In this document: positions 1-11,464 of the stretch, piece after piece
How positions within the stretch are numbered: the stretch's first letter is position 1
Layout: each line of letters begins with the position of its first letter
NCBI GenBank assembly: GCA_039621445.1
Contig: CP154956.1
Span: 95,174,406 to 95,238,405 of the forward strand
Direction: 5' to 3'
From: Euglena gracilis
Lineage: Eukaryota > Euglenida > Euglenophyceae > Euglenales
Length of the DNA stretch: 64,000 nt
Position numbers and translations under genes: made by a program
Notes under the pieces: model-generated
Told to the model about the DNA's origin: nothing
What the model saw: only the letters and a program-made list of their open reading frames with translations
Databases searched by the model: none

Positions 1-207
1 ACTTTGGAATATTTCTGCTTTCATTGGCCTGTCACGGCCAGGCAATTTCAATTTATTTCTGGGTGGGACATTGGAATCTCCAGGGGGCGATTGAGGGCTG
101 TCGCTCTCCATATCCTCCTCCGATTCCGCCTGGTTGTTGTCCTCGCTCCGCACCGGCGCAGAAGAAAAAGCAAGAGACATTTGCTTCATTGCTGTGAGGA
201 GAGACTG

Positions 208-343
208 AGATACACAGGGATACACAAATTTTTTTTTGGCGATACACAGGAATACACAATTTTTTTTTGGCGATACACATGGATACACAAATTTTTTTTT
301 GCGATACACAGGATACACAAAATTTTTTTTCGGCGGTACACAC
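208..343. repeat. ~35-bp tandem repeat, four units
   Basis: Four imperfect units each read GATACACAGG, ATACACAA, a run of eight to ten T, then a short GGC/GCG linker. Reading frames through this block on both strands are produced by the repeat and are not treated as genes. Confidence 0.8.
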
Positions 344-345
344 TA

Positions 346-895
346 AGGAGAGGTCTGGCATGCACACAGGACCACCCCTCGCACCTGACAAAAATCCCCA
401 ACCTGTAAACCCCCAGGGTACATAAGATCAGGTTTGATTGGTTGGCTGAAAGGGGGGTTTATAAATCAAGGAATTGTTGGTCAAAGTCTGACTCTGCAGA
501 AGACCCCAATGATGAAGAATGAGGATGATGAAGAATTCTAATAAAATTGCTGAAAGTTCTGATACTTGGCAATTACTGAGAAGAGGAAACAAATCAGATC
601 TGAAATTACACCAATTTACACCTGCTGCAAACAGCGAATTTTTTTGAGAATGCGGAAAAAATAATGATTTTTGAGGGGTCAAAGAAGGACCCAACCAAGA
701 CCCACCAAAAAGAAAGATTCCCAGCGGCCTTCCAGCAACGGACACAAAGAAGCACAAAAATGTGTCATGGGTGGGAAACATATGCCCCCCACATAAACTT
801 GGGACACCCTCTTACAGCGAATCTTGTATGGGACATTCCACAGAAAATAGACAGAAGAAATGCAAAGCCCTCACAAGTGAAAGCAAACCCCTAAA
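346..895. other. no gene seen
   Basis: AT-rich, low-complexity DNA with no exon-like block of G/C third positions and no convincing splice-site pair. Nothing further recognised. Confidence 0.5.
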
Positions 896-2213
896 CCGAT
901 CAATATACATTTGCCCATTTGTTCCCAATGTCCTTTTCTTTGCCTTCTTTGAAAAAGCAAAAAAAAAACTAAGATTACAAAAAAAACAAAAAAGAAAATG
1001 GGGGTGTTGCTTGTGAATCCTGTGCATAGGGATATAAAGATGACCAGAACTGATGCGAGTGCCCGAGGGCACCACACTTCACAGAGAACCACCAGATGTG
1101 GAAGAAAACAAACAAACAAAAGGCCGAAAAATATGAGATGGTAGGGTGGCGGCGGCAGCGAGGTTGAACCTTGCTAATCTGACACTGGAAGTCACTGGAA
1201 CTTAGTCACTCAAAATGAAAAAAAATCATCAGTACTTCGCTATTCGTTATGAACAGCTGCGCCAAGGGGACATCCCCGGGGAGAGGTTCCAGTAATGCTT
1301 CAGTAATTCTTCTTTCTGGTTGCCATGCACAAGCTTTTGGACACATGTACATAAACCTTGATTATTTTGGCTATGTTGCTTGAATACTAATCAATCAATC
1401 AAAATATTAATTGAGTAATAGATTGATTGATCGAAAGATTAATCAATTTTAATATCATGAATCAGAAACGTTTACTTGGCGACAGCAGCATGGCTTTGTG
1501 GCTCTCCAGCTTCACAACGATATTTTCCTAACTGCAGACAATACTGCCAAAAAGTGGAGGGACCATCCTAATGTCCGGCAAAGAAGCGCCGGGAAAAATG
1601 CTTTCTGGCAATGACTGGAGAGGGTGTGTGGGATCCCAGAAAATGACGATAGCGCGGGTTGGTGGTCCGCCCCCCCACCCATCCACCCTTCCCAAATGAC
1701 TCACCCGAGGGTGTATGTATTACCGCCCCATTTGGCATCACATATTGTTGCAGCAAATTGGTCACCCACTATTTATTGGACTGCTGCCTCCTGTGCGATG
1801 GGATGACAACTTAAGCTCGGATGGAGTTCGGGATGAGGTTATGGTGGGGAATTAGTCACCGTTCAGCAGTTAGGTCTCACTTTAAACCTTCGGAATTGAT
1901 TTAAACCTTGATGAATGTGTAGATTCTGGGAATCTGCCCCTAACCATCCACCCAATTTAAGCAAACCCCAGGCTGAAACAACCTACACCCAAATTTAAGA
2001 ACCCCTTGGGATCAGGGCGATATTAAAATTTAATTTGAAACTAGAGCTACCGTAACCAACTCTAATTTAGAGCTTCCGATCATTGCCTTATCCGTATTGC
2101 TTTTTTTTAAAAAAAATGATGAAATAAAAATGCCTTTTCCTTTTAAAAAAAAACCGTTCCACTTGCTGTTTTCATTTTGAAAAAGAAGCATTTTTCTGTT
2201 GACCGTTTAGTCC
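896..2213 (+). repeat. dispersed repeat, first half, copy 1
   Basis: Matches 14464-16145 in the same orientation over most of its length. Shared landmarks include TTGCTTGTGAATCCTGT, TATTTATTGGACTGCTGCCT and GATGGGATGACAACTTAAGC. The copies differ by substitutions and by three length differences. Copy 1 has about 220 extra bases near 1531-1748, and copy 2 has extra DNA at about 14868-15205 and 15668-15884. Homology stops near 2213, while copy 2 continues straight into sequence that copy 1 has only at 8640. No conserved reading frame runs through it. Confidence 0.8.
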
Positions 2214-2683
2214 AAAAGTAAGCAACCCCTTGGGCGGATCGGCTTAAGCACAGGTTGCTTGAACCCTGTTCCTAAATTAAACACATACCACACCAAATCC
2301 GCACAAAAAAAATAATCTGGAAATAGCAGGTTGGTGGCACTTTTCTTGGTTTGTCATAGAAGAGGGTCCACTGTTTGTAAAACACCCTGAGGGTGTTTTT
2401 GTATTCCACAAAACAAACCATTGCCAAAACAAACTTGAGAATTGCATAATTAAAATAATATACTATGATTTGCAAAATAAAATAATTTGCAGATACATTT
2501 TTGCTATGTAAAATTGGTTTTGGTCTTCAAATAAATGACAAATTTGAGCAGTGAAAATAAGAAGAAAAATAATAAAAAATGCAGCATTGGTAATTATCAT
2601 GCATATCAACAAAGAGACAAAAATGACCAAAGACAGCCTCTTAGGTGGCCAAACTCGCACTTAGCTTTGAAAATGACTGTAAA

Positions 2684-3325
2684 TTTGCGCCAACGCGCAA
2701 ATCCAAAAAAAAATTCTGTTTTCGAACACCGTGGCCTGAGACTCGAGACAGTCTGAAAATAGTGTCTCCCTGCACCCCAGGGCCTGGGGGCGAAAGCAAC
2801 GACTTGGAACTTCACGGTCTATGGGCACAACGTTCCTGGGTCCCAGCGTGCATGAACACAAAGCGGCGGGTGATGAAACGAGGGAACTGCATTGCGCATT
2901 TGCGCTTTGGCGCAAATTTTTTACTTTTTTTGTGATTCAAAATGTGGGTGACCATTGCTGCACTTGCACAATGATACCAATATTGCGCCAAAGCACAATA
3001 TAAATACAACTTTCAAGATTGCAAAACAGAGTGGATGTTTGCGCCGAAGCGCAATATAACTGCTTGAAACGTATCTCACAACGGAGGGAGAGAACGACCC
3101 TGGCAGAGTAAGAACACCAGAGGGGATAGAGCATAAAATGTAGGGCAGGTGGACGGAAGCCTACTCTCAGTCACGTCGCCTTAAAATTGGTCAACATTGC
3201 GCGTCGGCGCAACGGCCACGTTGCTTTTGCAATTTTAAAAATGTATTTCTATTGCGCTTTGGCACAATATAACTCTAAAATTTTCATTCTTCATAAGCCT
3301 GCCCATTGCGCTTTGGCGCAACAGC
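2684..3325. repeat. left palindrome cluster (GCGC-TTTG-GCGC type)
   Basis: Short palindromes occur near 2684, 2898, 2981, 3038, 3196, 3252 and 3305. The commonest form is ATTGCGCTTTGGCGCAA or its complement with a CAAA centre. They are spaced irregularly (about 50-200 bp), so this is not a tandem array. A similar form returns at 8401. Confidence 0.75.
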
Positions 3326-4205
3326 CATCAAATTTTATTTTCTATTTTTATCACTGCCAGTAGAGAGAGCAGTCCTGGAAGCATCTCATCACCAGTGCGG
3401 ACAGCGCTCAGGTGGAGGGAAACCTTGCCTGGGACACCAGCTCCATAAATACGCAATCCAAGGCAGACGTTGGGCCATATGTTTGGGGCGCCATCAAATA
3501 AACAAATGATTGCAAAAAAAAATCCTTTATTTTACTTTACTCTTATTTAACTTTATTAACTTTATTATTTATTCTAATTTTGACATATTGCACTGCATAA
3601 TTACCTACTCCCTCCAGGAAACTGGGTCCAGGACGAGTACAGAGGCAGGAGACAGGTCCCTCTAAGGACAGGTCCGTCTCTGAGGACAATGAGAATGGGG
3701 GCAGGAGAGAAAAGACAAGGAGACGACCCCCGGCGGACACAAGAATCCAAAAAAAAATAGGTTTTATAGTTTTGTGGTCAGAAGTCTGAAAGCAACGTCT
3801 GCAAATTTTTCAACCTGGAAATGTGCGTTTAAAAGAAAAAAAACGAGAAGCTCGAAAAAAATCGCTAAGGGACAGGGTAGTGGGGATTAGGGTGGGGAAA
3901 ACACCTGCCTATGAGGACAGTGTGCAAAAGGGAGGATAATTTTCTGGGAAAGACACTTTACCCTTGGTATTGGGGGGCTTGGTATATATTTATATTACTA
4001 TAATAATTACTAATATTAATACACATCACACAAATACATACATATATACATATTATTGTATCACATGTTGTTACATTATGTTTATTTATATATATTTATA
4101 TTTTATATTTTTATGCAATGAGTGCATTACTAGTTGCATTCCTAAAAAGGGGGGCACCCAAGGATTGGATAGGGCCAGAGGTGGCAATCAAGCACCTCCA
4201 CACAC

Positions 4206-4343
4206 TTGGTATTTTTTTTGTGGTGTCGTCAGGATTTGTCGGGATTTTGCAGTGTTTTCGGGATTCGTGGGGCTTTGTCGGAACCCACATTTACAGAGGG
4301 CCAAAAAAGTGTTCATCATCGTCATCGTCATCGTCGTCATCAT

Positions 4344-4382
<39 letters not shown>

Positions 4383-4790
4383 CAACAACAACATCAAGCA
4401 CACACCACACAGACCATTGGAAACGAACAAATATCAGTCCGGGTTCAGCCCAGGCCTGACCATCCCCGAACACCGCCTTCGCCTCCGGCCCAACCACCAC
4501 ATCCGCCACCTCCCGAAAGCCCCGAAAGCCCATCCATCGCCAAAACGCGTCGGCCCCGTTCACTGCCACCAGCTGGAGGCCTGTTGAAGCGAGGCAGCTC
4601 CCTGTACAGGAGGCTTTTGAAAGGCCTAGCAAAATTTCTTGGAATTGGAAAAGAAACAAAAATAAATGTGGACAAAAAGATAGACGAAGCAGCGCAAAAG
4701 GAGTGTTATGACTTGTTGTTAATGACTTTCCTGCTGTCTTTGTTTTCATCTTCTTTGTCTCCAGAGGTTGTTTTGAATATGACGGCTTGA
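4206..4790 (+). CDS. candidate polyglutamine / proline-rich protein exon
   Basis: Open frame of about 194 codons. A likely splice acceptor (CATTTACAG, near 4300) precedes a His/Arg run, then twelve Gln codons from a (CAG)n tract, then a Pro/Ser-rich segment and a basic amphipathic stretch (LLKRGSSLYRRLLKGLAKFL) and an acidic/lysine tail. Low-complexity regulators often have this composition, but no domain is recognised. The frame 5' of the acceptor is probably not coding. The CAG tract could also be a microsatellite that keeps other frames open by chance (a serine run in one). Treat as a candidate only. Confidence 0.35.
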
Positions 4791-5245
4791 GCAGCTTTCT
4801 TTGTTGTTGTTGGGTTCAACAAAGCTTGTTGTCGGTGACTGCACACAGGAAAAAACAATGTTCCTCGCTGCAATTGCGCAAAGGAACACTTGTGCAATTG
4901 CGAAAGTGGCCCATTCAGATGGTGGATTTGCTGCAATAATGCATATACGTCGACAAGTTAAATTATTGAAAATCCAATATGGCAAAAAAAAACCCACCTT
5001 CTGGGACCAAACATTGGCTTCAGCATTTGAGAGTGCGAAAACCCATTTTACTCCCTGAAACATCAAAATGAACGGAACTTCAAGGTTTTATAAAGTTATG
5101 CAGCTGTAAAAGTCCCCAGTGTCAAAAAATCAATTCTCGGACACTTGCGCAATTGCGCTCATGAACTATTTGAATTGAAGTTTGTAGAATTTGCCAAAGT
5201 CACCCAGCCTCCAAAACATACATGGCGCTGGCAGTTGTCACACAG

Positions 5246-5614
5246 GAAATGCGGGGGACAGAACCAGGAGGTCCCAGGGGTCAACCCCGGGGGATACACC
5301 ACTCCAAGCCATGTTTCGGAGGGTCAAAACCACCAAATTCTGGCCTTTCCCCTTGGATTCACCCCTAAAAATGGTGAAGATGCCCCAGCCGGTGGCCTGA
5401 GTCTCTGCCCCCCTATTCCTCCACCTCTTTTTCACTCCAGGGGTGACAGATTGGCCGGGACAGAGGGGGCATCAACGTCTTCGGGGTGGGGTCTAGGACT
5501 GCCTGGGCAGAGAACCTTCTGCTTCCAGCAGCGTCTCAAAAAGACGACGAGCATGCCCCTTCTTCTGATGATTTGGAACTGAGCTTGGCTACCAGTGGGT
5601 CGGTGGGTCACTGA
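5246..5614 (+). CDS. candidate two-exon 3' end of an unknown gene
   Basis: Exon 5246-5373 follows an acceptor reading TTGTCACACAG and ends at a donor ATG|GTGAAG. After a 76-nt intron, exon 5450-5614 follows GGGTGACAG and ends at TGA. Phases agree (0/0). The second exon encodes about 54 residues, including GGINVFGVGSRTAWAENLLL, with a Ser/Asp-rich tail and good third-position G/C. No family is recognised and the 5' exons were not located. The preceding in-frame stop codons lie only in the inferred introns, which supports the splice choice. Confidence 0.35.
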
Positions 5615-6059
5615 AAAAAAAAAACGGGGAGAAAAGGGAAATGCAAATAAAAAGAAACTGCGCAAAGGCAAAAAAAATGGCTTCTTTGACCAAAAATTTA
5701 CCTTCCCCAAAATTGCTTTCACCCCAAAGAGTGAAAAGAGCGACTTTTCTGAAAAAAATGACAAACTTTCTTTTGGGACATGGAAAATCCCCACCCCCGC
5801 AGGAAAAACTGGAAAATCACATACCAAAAAATGGAAACTGTCAAAACATCTTGACCTGCCAACTTAAAAAAAAAACACCACAATCTGGGGAAGAGCAAAA
5901 AGCTTTCGTTCCGTCCACAAAAAGGAGGAAATGCTCTTTGTCAGCCGAGTCCAGGGAAGGGGAGATGGAAAGGTCGTGAATGAACACCCACCGTTCCATG
6001 GCCAGACTTCGTCCCGAACGTGGGTGAGGGGTCACTTGTCGACACAACATGTAATAATG

Positions 6060-6480
6060 CGTTGCACACAACATATACTATATAACATATAACATATAAC
6101 ATATAATATAGAATATATATGATATACATAATACACAATACATAACATAAAAAAGCTGTATGCCCATTATACATTACACATTATACATTATATTTGATAT
6201 ATTATACATCATACATCATACATCATACATTATATATTATATATTATATATTATATATTATCTTATATATTATATATTATAAATTATAAATTATATATAT
6301 ATTATATGTTATATGTTATATGTTATATATTATAGAACATATTATGTTGTATAGATGTTGTATAGAACATATTATTATATATGGAATGTAATGTGTTATA
6401 ACATATAACATATAACATGTAGCATGTAACATATAACATATAACGTATAAGATAATAAAAATGTATAATAATACTAAGAT
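6060..6480. repeat. AT-rich TATAACATA / TATAT repeat
   Basis: Nearly pure A/T with repeated TAACATATAACATAT and TATATTATATATTAT units and occasional ATACAT runs. No gene. Confidence 0.85.
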
Positions 6481-6702
6481 TATACATATACGCCAACCCC
6501 CTGGTGTGTGAAAGCAACCACCAATTGCTTGACATCCAGACGTGTCTTGTCCTGTGCGTTGTGAGCCCAACTGCCAGTGCCGGAGATTCCTCCCACTTGC
6601 CTCGCAGTTAAGCATGCCTGAGGGGCCCTTCTTTTTGGCCGACTTTTTGAAACTCGGAAAATACCTGTTTGGAAAAGAACAAGCACCAGATGAACCCCAG
6701 GA

Positions 6703-7084
6703 CAGGGTTCTATATAAGGACAGGTGGGGGGGGGGTGGTCCGGACCCCCCCCCCTGCGGGCCAGGAGGGGGGGGGGACCCCCCACCTAAACAGTTGCGCG
6801 GTCTGGGAGGCCGAAAATTTTTGAAAACCCCCAAAACGACCAAAAGCGCCATTTTGGGCACTTTTTGGGCAAAAATGTGCCAAAAATGCAAAAAAAATTC
6901 GGCGCGAAGCGCCGGAGGAAAAAATTGACCCTTTTTGGGGGGGGGTCCCGGATACCCCCCTCAGGGTCGGTCCGGACCCCCCTGGCAGGTGGGGGGGGGG
7001 GTGGTCCGGACCCCCCCCTGCGGGCCAGGGGGGGGGGACACCCCCCCACCTAAACCATGTACGCCCTCCTTATATCAAACCCTG
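6703..7084. mobile_element. hAT-like MITE, 382 bp
   Basis: The left terminus is CAGGGTTCTATATAAGGA and the right terminus is TCCTTATATCAAACCCTG, an 18-bp inverted repeat with two mismatches. The flanks are CCCCAGGA (6695-6702) and CCCCGGGA (7085-7092), an 8-bp target duplication with one change. CAGGG termini with 8-bp duplications are the known signature of hAT transposons. The interior has two near-identical blocks GGTGGTCCGGACC flanked by long G and C runs, plus a GGCGC-GAA-GCGCC hairpin at 6901-6913. It is too short to encode a transposase, so non-autonomous. Confidence 0.75.
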
Positions 7085-7585
7085 CCCCGGGAGTCACAGC
7101 CGAGGAAACAGTTTTGGGAGCCGAAAAGGTGTTTTAAAGAAGCTTGTCACCCCCCTTTTCTCACCCAGGATTTGAAGCACACAACTTTGGAGATGGGCGA
7201 CTGGAATTGAGAAATCGAAATGGTCCATTAACAACGGTGGAGAAGGGAAAACACGCTGACACACTTTTTTTCGGTAATTTGCAACCCACCAGACAGCCAC
7301 ATCACACCGGGCAGAGGGAGGACATGGTCGAGCCAAAACAGGTCTTTCTGCCAACATCCCAAAAACCTTACTTTGTGCACCGAGTGCAAGGTCACTGAGG
7401 CTCCACAGCCCACAGCCCACAATTTGTCTTTTTAAAACAGCCACTCCCTCCCCGGTGCCTGAATAGCTGAAATGCACCAACCCAGCTTTGGGCACAGCTG
7501 CGCCCAAACCCCTCTCATAATTATCCTCTATCATTTTCTCCCACAGTACGCACGCATTCAAATGCATCTGCTTTTTGAAAGGACC

Positions 7586-8044
7586 TTGCGCTTAAGCGCA
7601 AATGTTTTGCCTTGCGCTTAAGCGCAAGGTAAAACATTTTCGCTTAAGCGCAAGGTAAAACAGAAGCCCCTGAGCTTATGGGAGTCCCTCTGACGCGTTG
7701 CGGTGTGCCCCTCTCTGCATGGCCAGTGCTCGGACTTGGTGAGGAAATACATTGCGCCGCAGTGCAATGGACATACCTACATAATGCACTGCTTGATCAT
7801 TCAGATTACACGTCAACCGTGTGTTTGCAATTCTCATTTTTTTGTATGATGCTTTGCGCTTCGGCGCAAGGTATTTCCTCAACAAGTCCGCACACTGGCT
7901 GTTCAGAGAGGGGCCCCCGACACACCGTAACACATCAGAAGGACTCCCATAAGGTCAGGGGCTTCTATTTTAACTTGCGCTTAAGCGCTAAAAAAATACA
8001 TTGCGCTTAAGCGCAAGGTAAAACTTTTGCGCTTAAGCGCAATG
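7586..8044. repeat. right palindrome cluster (GCGC-TTAA-GCGC type)
   Basis: Copies of TTGCGCTTAAGCGCAA occur at about 7586, 7611, 7637, 7973, 7999 and 8026. Variants lie at 7750 (CGCAGTGCAA) and 7853 (GCGCTTCGGCGCAA). Several are followed by GGTAAAAC, so the unit may be palindrome plus GGTAAAAC. This mirrors the cluster at 2684-3325. Confidence 0.8.
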
Positions 8045-8639
8045 TCCATAATCATTGCCTTCTGTGCCCGGCAGTTTGGGGCCTGGCGTAGCTCACCAGA
8101 CGTCGGGACAGGTCCCTGGGCTTGTCCTCAATCCCCCCAACCCCCCCCACCTGGGTTCCCGCTGTACCGCTCCTCGCAGTTCAAGCACCCAGGGATCACA
8201 ACTCTGTGACATGCCGTTTTCCCCAACTTTTCACGGGTTTTGGGATTGAACGCTGGGACACGTGAATTTCCCCAAAAAAGGGCCAAACCCCCCTTTGCGA
8301 GTCCCTCGTTTTTGAAGCCTTGACTGTGTTCCCCGGATGGTGCTACACAGGCTGGGTGTAACTTGGGTTCTACCGCCGGGTTTCAAAAAGTTTGGAAATT
8401 TGCGCCAAAGCGCAAGCTAAAAATCAAAACCTTAAATGCGAGTTTGGCCTCCTAAGAGCCTAACATGTCATGAAAACCATTGGGAATCGGCAGAGAGCAG
8501 ATTAATTCCAGAAACGATCTGCCAACCAATGCCTCTCCTAAGGTCTACGTACGTGGTGGAGGGTTTCTCGCGGCTCTCCAAATGCGTGCAATTTCCCACA
8601 CAACTTCATTCACCTCTGCATCACGTGCTGACGTCCCCC

Positions 8640-9233
8640 ACGAAGCTATCACTCAGCAGGGTTCACCCACCTCGAGAGGTTGCTTTTGCGCACAATCCCG
8701 AACTTTACTCCACAATGCATTCTGGGGCCAATAAAATCTGTCTATTGTGCCAACCTGCGCAGGGGTGTCTTAAGTGGTTTCGAGGGCCATTTGAGCAGAG
8801 GGGGGAGGGGACAAACAAAGAATGGCGTGTCGAAAGCTGCTGTTGCAGACAACTGGTCACAGGGGACTGGCTGTCCCCTGGGGGGATGGATGCTGGACTT
8901 TGTCTGGCGCGTTTTGATGGAGGGCAGAAATGGGAATTTCGAATGATTTGTTTCTTTTGGTCTCAACAATCCCCCGAAAAACAGAGTTTCATCATTTTGA
9001 CACAAAATGGGGGTTTCAATAATTCTGTACAGAAAAACCTGGTATCCATTGATATCATCTGGCCGAAAGGGCTTTGAAATCCTTCGTTTGATCAAGGTTT
9101 GGGTGATGGATTTGTCCTGTATGCCAGTTGTTTTGTTGCTTATCACAAATTAAAGAAATAAATTTGAAGGCACATACTTGCATGAGCTCAACAGCTCAAA
9201 ACTTGGTCACGAGAGAACTCTTTGGAAAATGTG
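8640..9233 (+). repeat. dispersed repeat, second half, copy 1
   Basis: Matches 16150-16722 directly, from CCCACGAAGCTATCACTCAG to GAGAGAACTCTTTGGAAAAT. Indels that are not multiples of three show that the long open frame across this copy is not conserved in the other, so it is not annotated as a gene. A third, short copy lies at 48050-48118. Confidence 0.8.
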
Positions 9234-9649
9234 AATTGCGTGAAAGTGTGAAAATGTAAAAAAGTGTGAAAATATTCCAGAGGAAGAAAATGGTCCTAAC
9301 GTGTGGAATTTTCGGCTGTGCCCGGGGGAAGGGGGTGGCACAGCCCCGCACCTCCAGTCTTCCCCTTCCCCCGCCCAAACAACAGTCAAAAAGACACTCA
9401 CGTTTGTTTTCTTGACCTCACAAATGACCCCAATACAGAAACACATTTCACAGAGACTCCGAAAAATGCAAAGAGGAACAGGAAAAAATTTCGGGTTCAC
9501 CCCTCCACCCCGGGGGGTAATTTTGAAGATTGCTTGCCCTTCCAATCAAGCACTGGCCGACTAGAGCCGACCGGGCTAACTTTGAGGGTTGTCAGCTGCA
9601 GAGGCAGTATTTGAGAAATATGGAAATTCTTCCCGGATCTCTCGGCATA

Positions 9650-10020
9650 TTCCATTTCTGGCTTCTTTTGACCATTTTGACCGCTTTTGGCCACTATTGG
9701 CCTCTTCTGCCCACTTTTGGCCTTTTTTAGGCCAGATGGGCCTCAATTTGCTGTGTTTGACTTCAAAAGCAACAAAAATTTGTTTAAAGTGGCCGAAAGG
9801 TGGCCAAAGGTAAGCAAAGGGGGCCAAAAAAATTTACCAAGAGCAGTTAAAGAGCAGCCCAAGGTCAGCAAAAATTTCCAATAGCGGTCAAAAGCAACAA
9901 AAAAGCGGCCAAAAGTCGGCAAACGTGGCCAAAAAAAAGCATCTGGAAACAGCCAAAACGGCTAAAAGTGGCCAAAATGCCGCCCAAAAGCGGCCACAAG
10001 TGGGTCAAAAGTCAGTGAAA
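9650..10020. repeat. degenerate ~11-bp minisatellite (GGCCAAAAG units)
   Basis: Irregular reiteration of GGCCAAAAG / CTTTTGGCC, first with the T-rich strand on top and then with the A-rich strand on top, so the block tends to fold back on itself. A related block in inverted sense lies at about 16840-17010. Confidence 0.6.
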
Positions 10021-10059
10021 GTGCTAAAAAGTGCATTTCATCGTCTTTGATCATGACAC

Positions 10060-10510
10060 ATGCCAATTTTTTTTTACTGGAATCCCCCCATATATTGCAA
10101 AAAAAAAATCGCACCCTGCTGGCGTTCGTCCCCCCATAACCCCATAAGAACCGGGCCTCATTTTTTGGGTCTGTTACAAGAAACCTCCAGAGGGGGGGGG
10201 AGGGTCCTATTTTTGGACTTTTCCTTGACCGACCCAGGCTCGAAAAAAGCATTATTTTCCAGACAATTTGACATCTGCCGTGTAATTCAAAAATACCAAA
10301 AATTTTTAAATATCGTCATTTTCCTGTCTGAAATTGAGGTTTTTGGTAACTTTTTCAGGAAACATTATCACCATCCCCGGCGCTTCGCACCGCCAGGGGG
10401 GGCCTTGTTTTTGGTTATTTTTTTTTTTTGCTCAAATGGCCCAGGGGGGTGTCTTTTGGGGGGGGGGATCTTTGGGGTTCTAATTTTAATAATAATTTTT
10501 GGGGGGGTTT
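10060..10510. mobile_element. probable relic of a G/C-tract hairpin element
   Basis: Contains long G runs, T/A runs and a degraded hairpin core (GGCGCTTCGCACCGCC near 10380), the same ingredients as the better preserved elements at 6703, 15039 and 29623. Ends and target duplication could not be fixed. Confidence 0.3.
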
Positions 10511-10884
10511 ATTAATGTGAAACATGTACTTGATTAGGTTGTGTGCCAGTCAAACAAACTCCCCCAGCGCCTTTGACGCACGAGCCTCAATCAAAACGTC
10601 AACATAGTGGAATCCAGCCCACCAGCTTTTGGAACCTGTTAAGACGGCATCCATGCAGGACAAAATTGATCCTCAGTAATAAAAATGTAATTAAATGTAG
10701 TTTGAGACGAAGCAAAAAATAAAAAAGTTCAAATCCCAGACTACGGAGTGAAACAGTTCCACCAACACCTCCCCCCCCTGTGGAAAATTCCAATGGACAT
10801 TGCTTCTGTTGAAAATGGCTGTTTGCTTATATGGTTGAGTGAATCGTTTTGGTACATGGAATCACGGTTCAACAAATCAGGGCG

Positions 10885-10919
10885 GTGTGTGTGTTGTGTG
10901 TGTGTGTGTGTGTGTGTGC

Positions 10920-11009
<90 letters not shown>
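10885..11009. repeat. (GT)n microsatellite
   Basis: About 120 bp of GT with single interruptions (GTTGTG, GCGTGC). Confidence 0.95.
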
Positions 11010-11010
<1 letters not shown>

Positions 11011-11019
11011 GTTTTTTTT

Positions 11020-11450
11020 AATTTAACTGTTTTCATGTTTGGTTCATTATTCTTAACCACTTTCTGTGTGATTGTTTGTGCGTATCTTTAAATGCACAGG
11101 AAACCTGAAATTCGGAAAAAACCCAAGCAGAAAACCTTCCCTATGGTACACCGGGGCAGATGGACGCAAGAAAGACATGAACAACCAGACTTCCGGAATC
11201 TCAAAGTGGTTCCAGAGCCAATGGAACTGAGCTGTGCAGGTATCAAAACAGCGCCATCCATTGATGAAAGACTGGGTCAGAAATCGTCTGACCAGGTCTG
11301 TAGACCTGTGGGCATGCCAGGCTTACAGGCTTAGAACGGGATGCCGAAGCCCGGGACCCATAGTGGGAGGCGGTCACGCAGCCACTGGCAGGGGGCTGTC
11401 AACCAGTGTTGAGGCACAGCCTGACGTTCACACCAGGGCTCAAATATCCT
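11020..11450 (+). repeat. dispersed repeat shared with 17.3-17.8 and 20.8-21.0 kb
   Basis: 11036-11200 matches 20775-20935 directly (GGTTCATTATT, AAAACCTTCCCT / AAGACCTTCCCT, CATGAACAACCAGACTT). 11240-11400 matches 17604-17775 inverted (CTGGCAGGGGGCTG with CAGCCCCCTGCC). 11400-11450 matches 17410-17455 directly (CACAGCCTGA, CACCAGGGCTCAAAT). The mixed orientations imply at least one internal inversion. Confidence 0.65.
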
Positions 11451-11464
11451 CATAGACCGAATAT

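Larger units (their letters stand above)
2638..8465. mobile_element. 5.8-kb segment bounded by inverted repeats
   Basis: The left end (2638-2702) carries TCTTAGGTGGCCAAACTCGC followed by a TTTGCGC/GCGCAAA palindrome. The right end (about 8400-8465) carries the same order inverted: the palindrome, then GCGAGTTTGGCCTCCTAAGA. Between them lie about twenty 16-20 bp palindromes of the type TTGCGC-NNNN-GCGCAA. The segment falls inside the interval where the dispersed repeat of 896-2213 and 8640-9233 is interrupted but copy 2 is continuous, which suggests insertion. No transposase, polymerase or integrase was recognised inside, and no clean target duplication was found. It could instead be a rearranged repeat block. 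Confidence 0.45.

Noticed and set aside
1385-1455. ATCAATCAATCAA ... TTGATTGAT near-palindrome, also at about 15285-15370
   Set aside because: Low-complexity part of the dispersed repeat; not a separate element.
4300-4440. Serine-run frame in the (CAG/TCA)n region
   Set aside because: An out-of-frame reading of the same microsatellite; the Gln frame continues into more protein-like sequence.
8436-9077. 213-codon open frame
   Set aside because: The paralogous copy at 16150-16722 has indels that are not multiples of three and stops, so the frame is not conserved.
10720-10745. GTTCAAATCCCAGA, tRNA T-loop-like
   Set aside because: No matching acceptor, D or anticodon arms on either strand.
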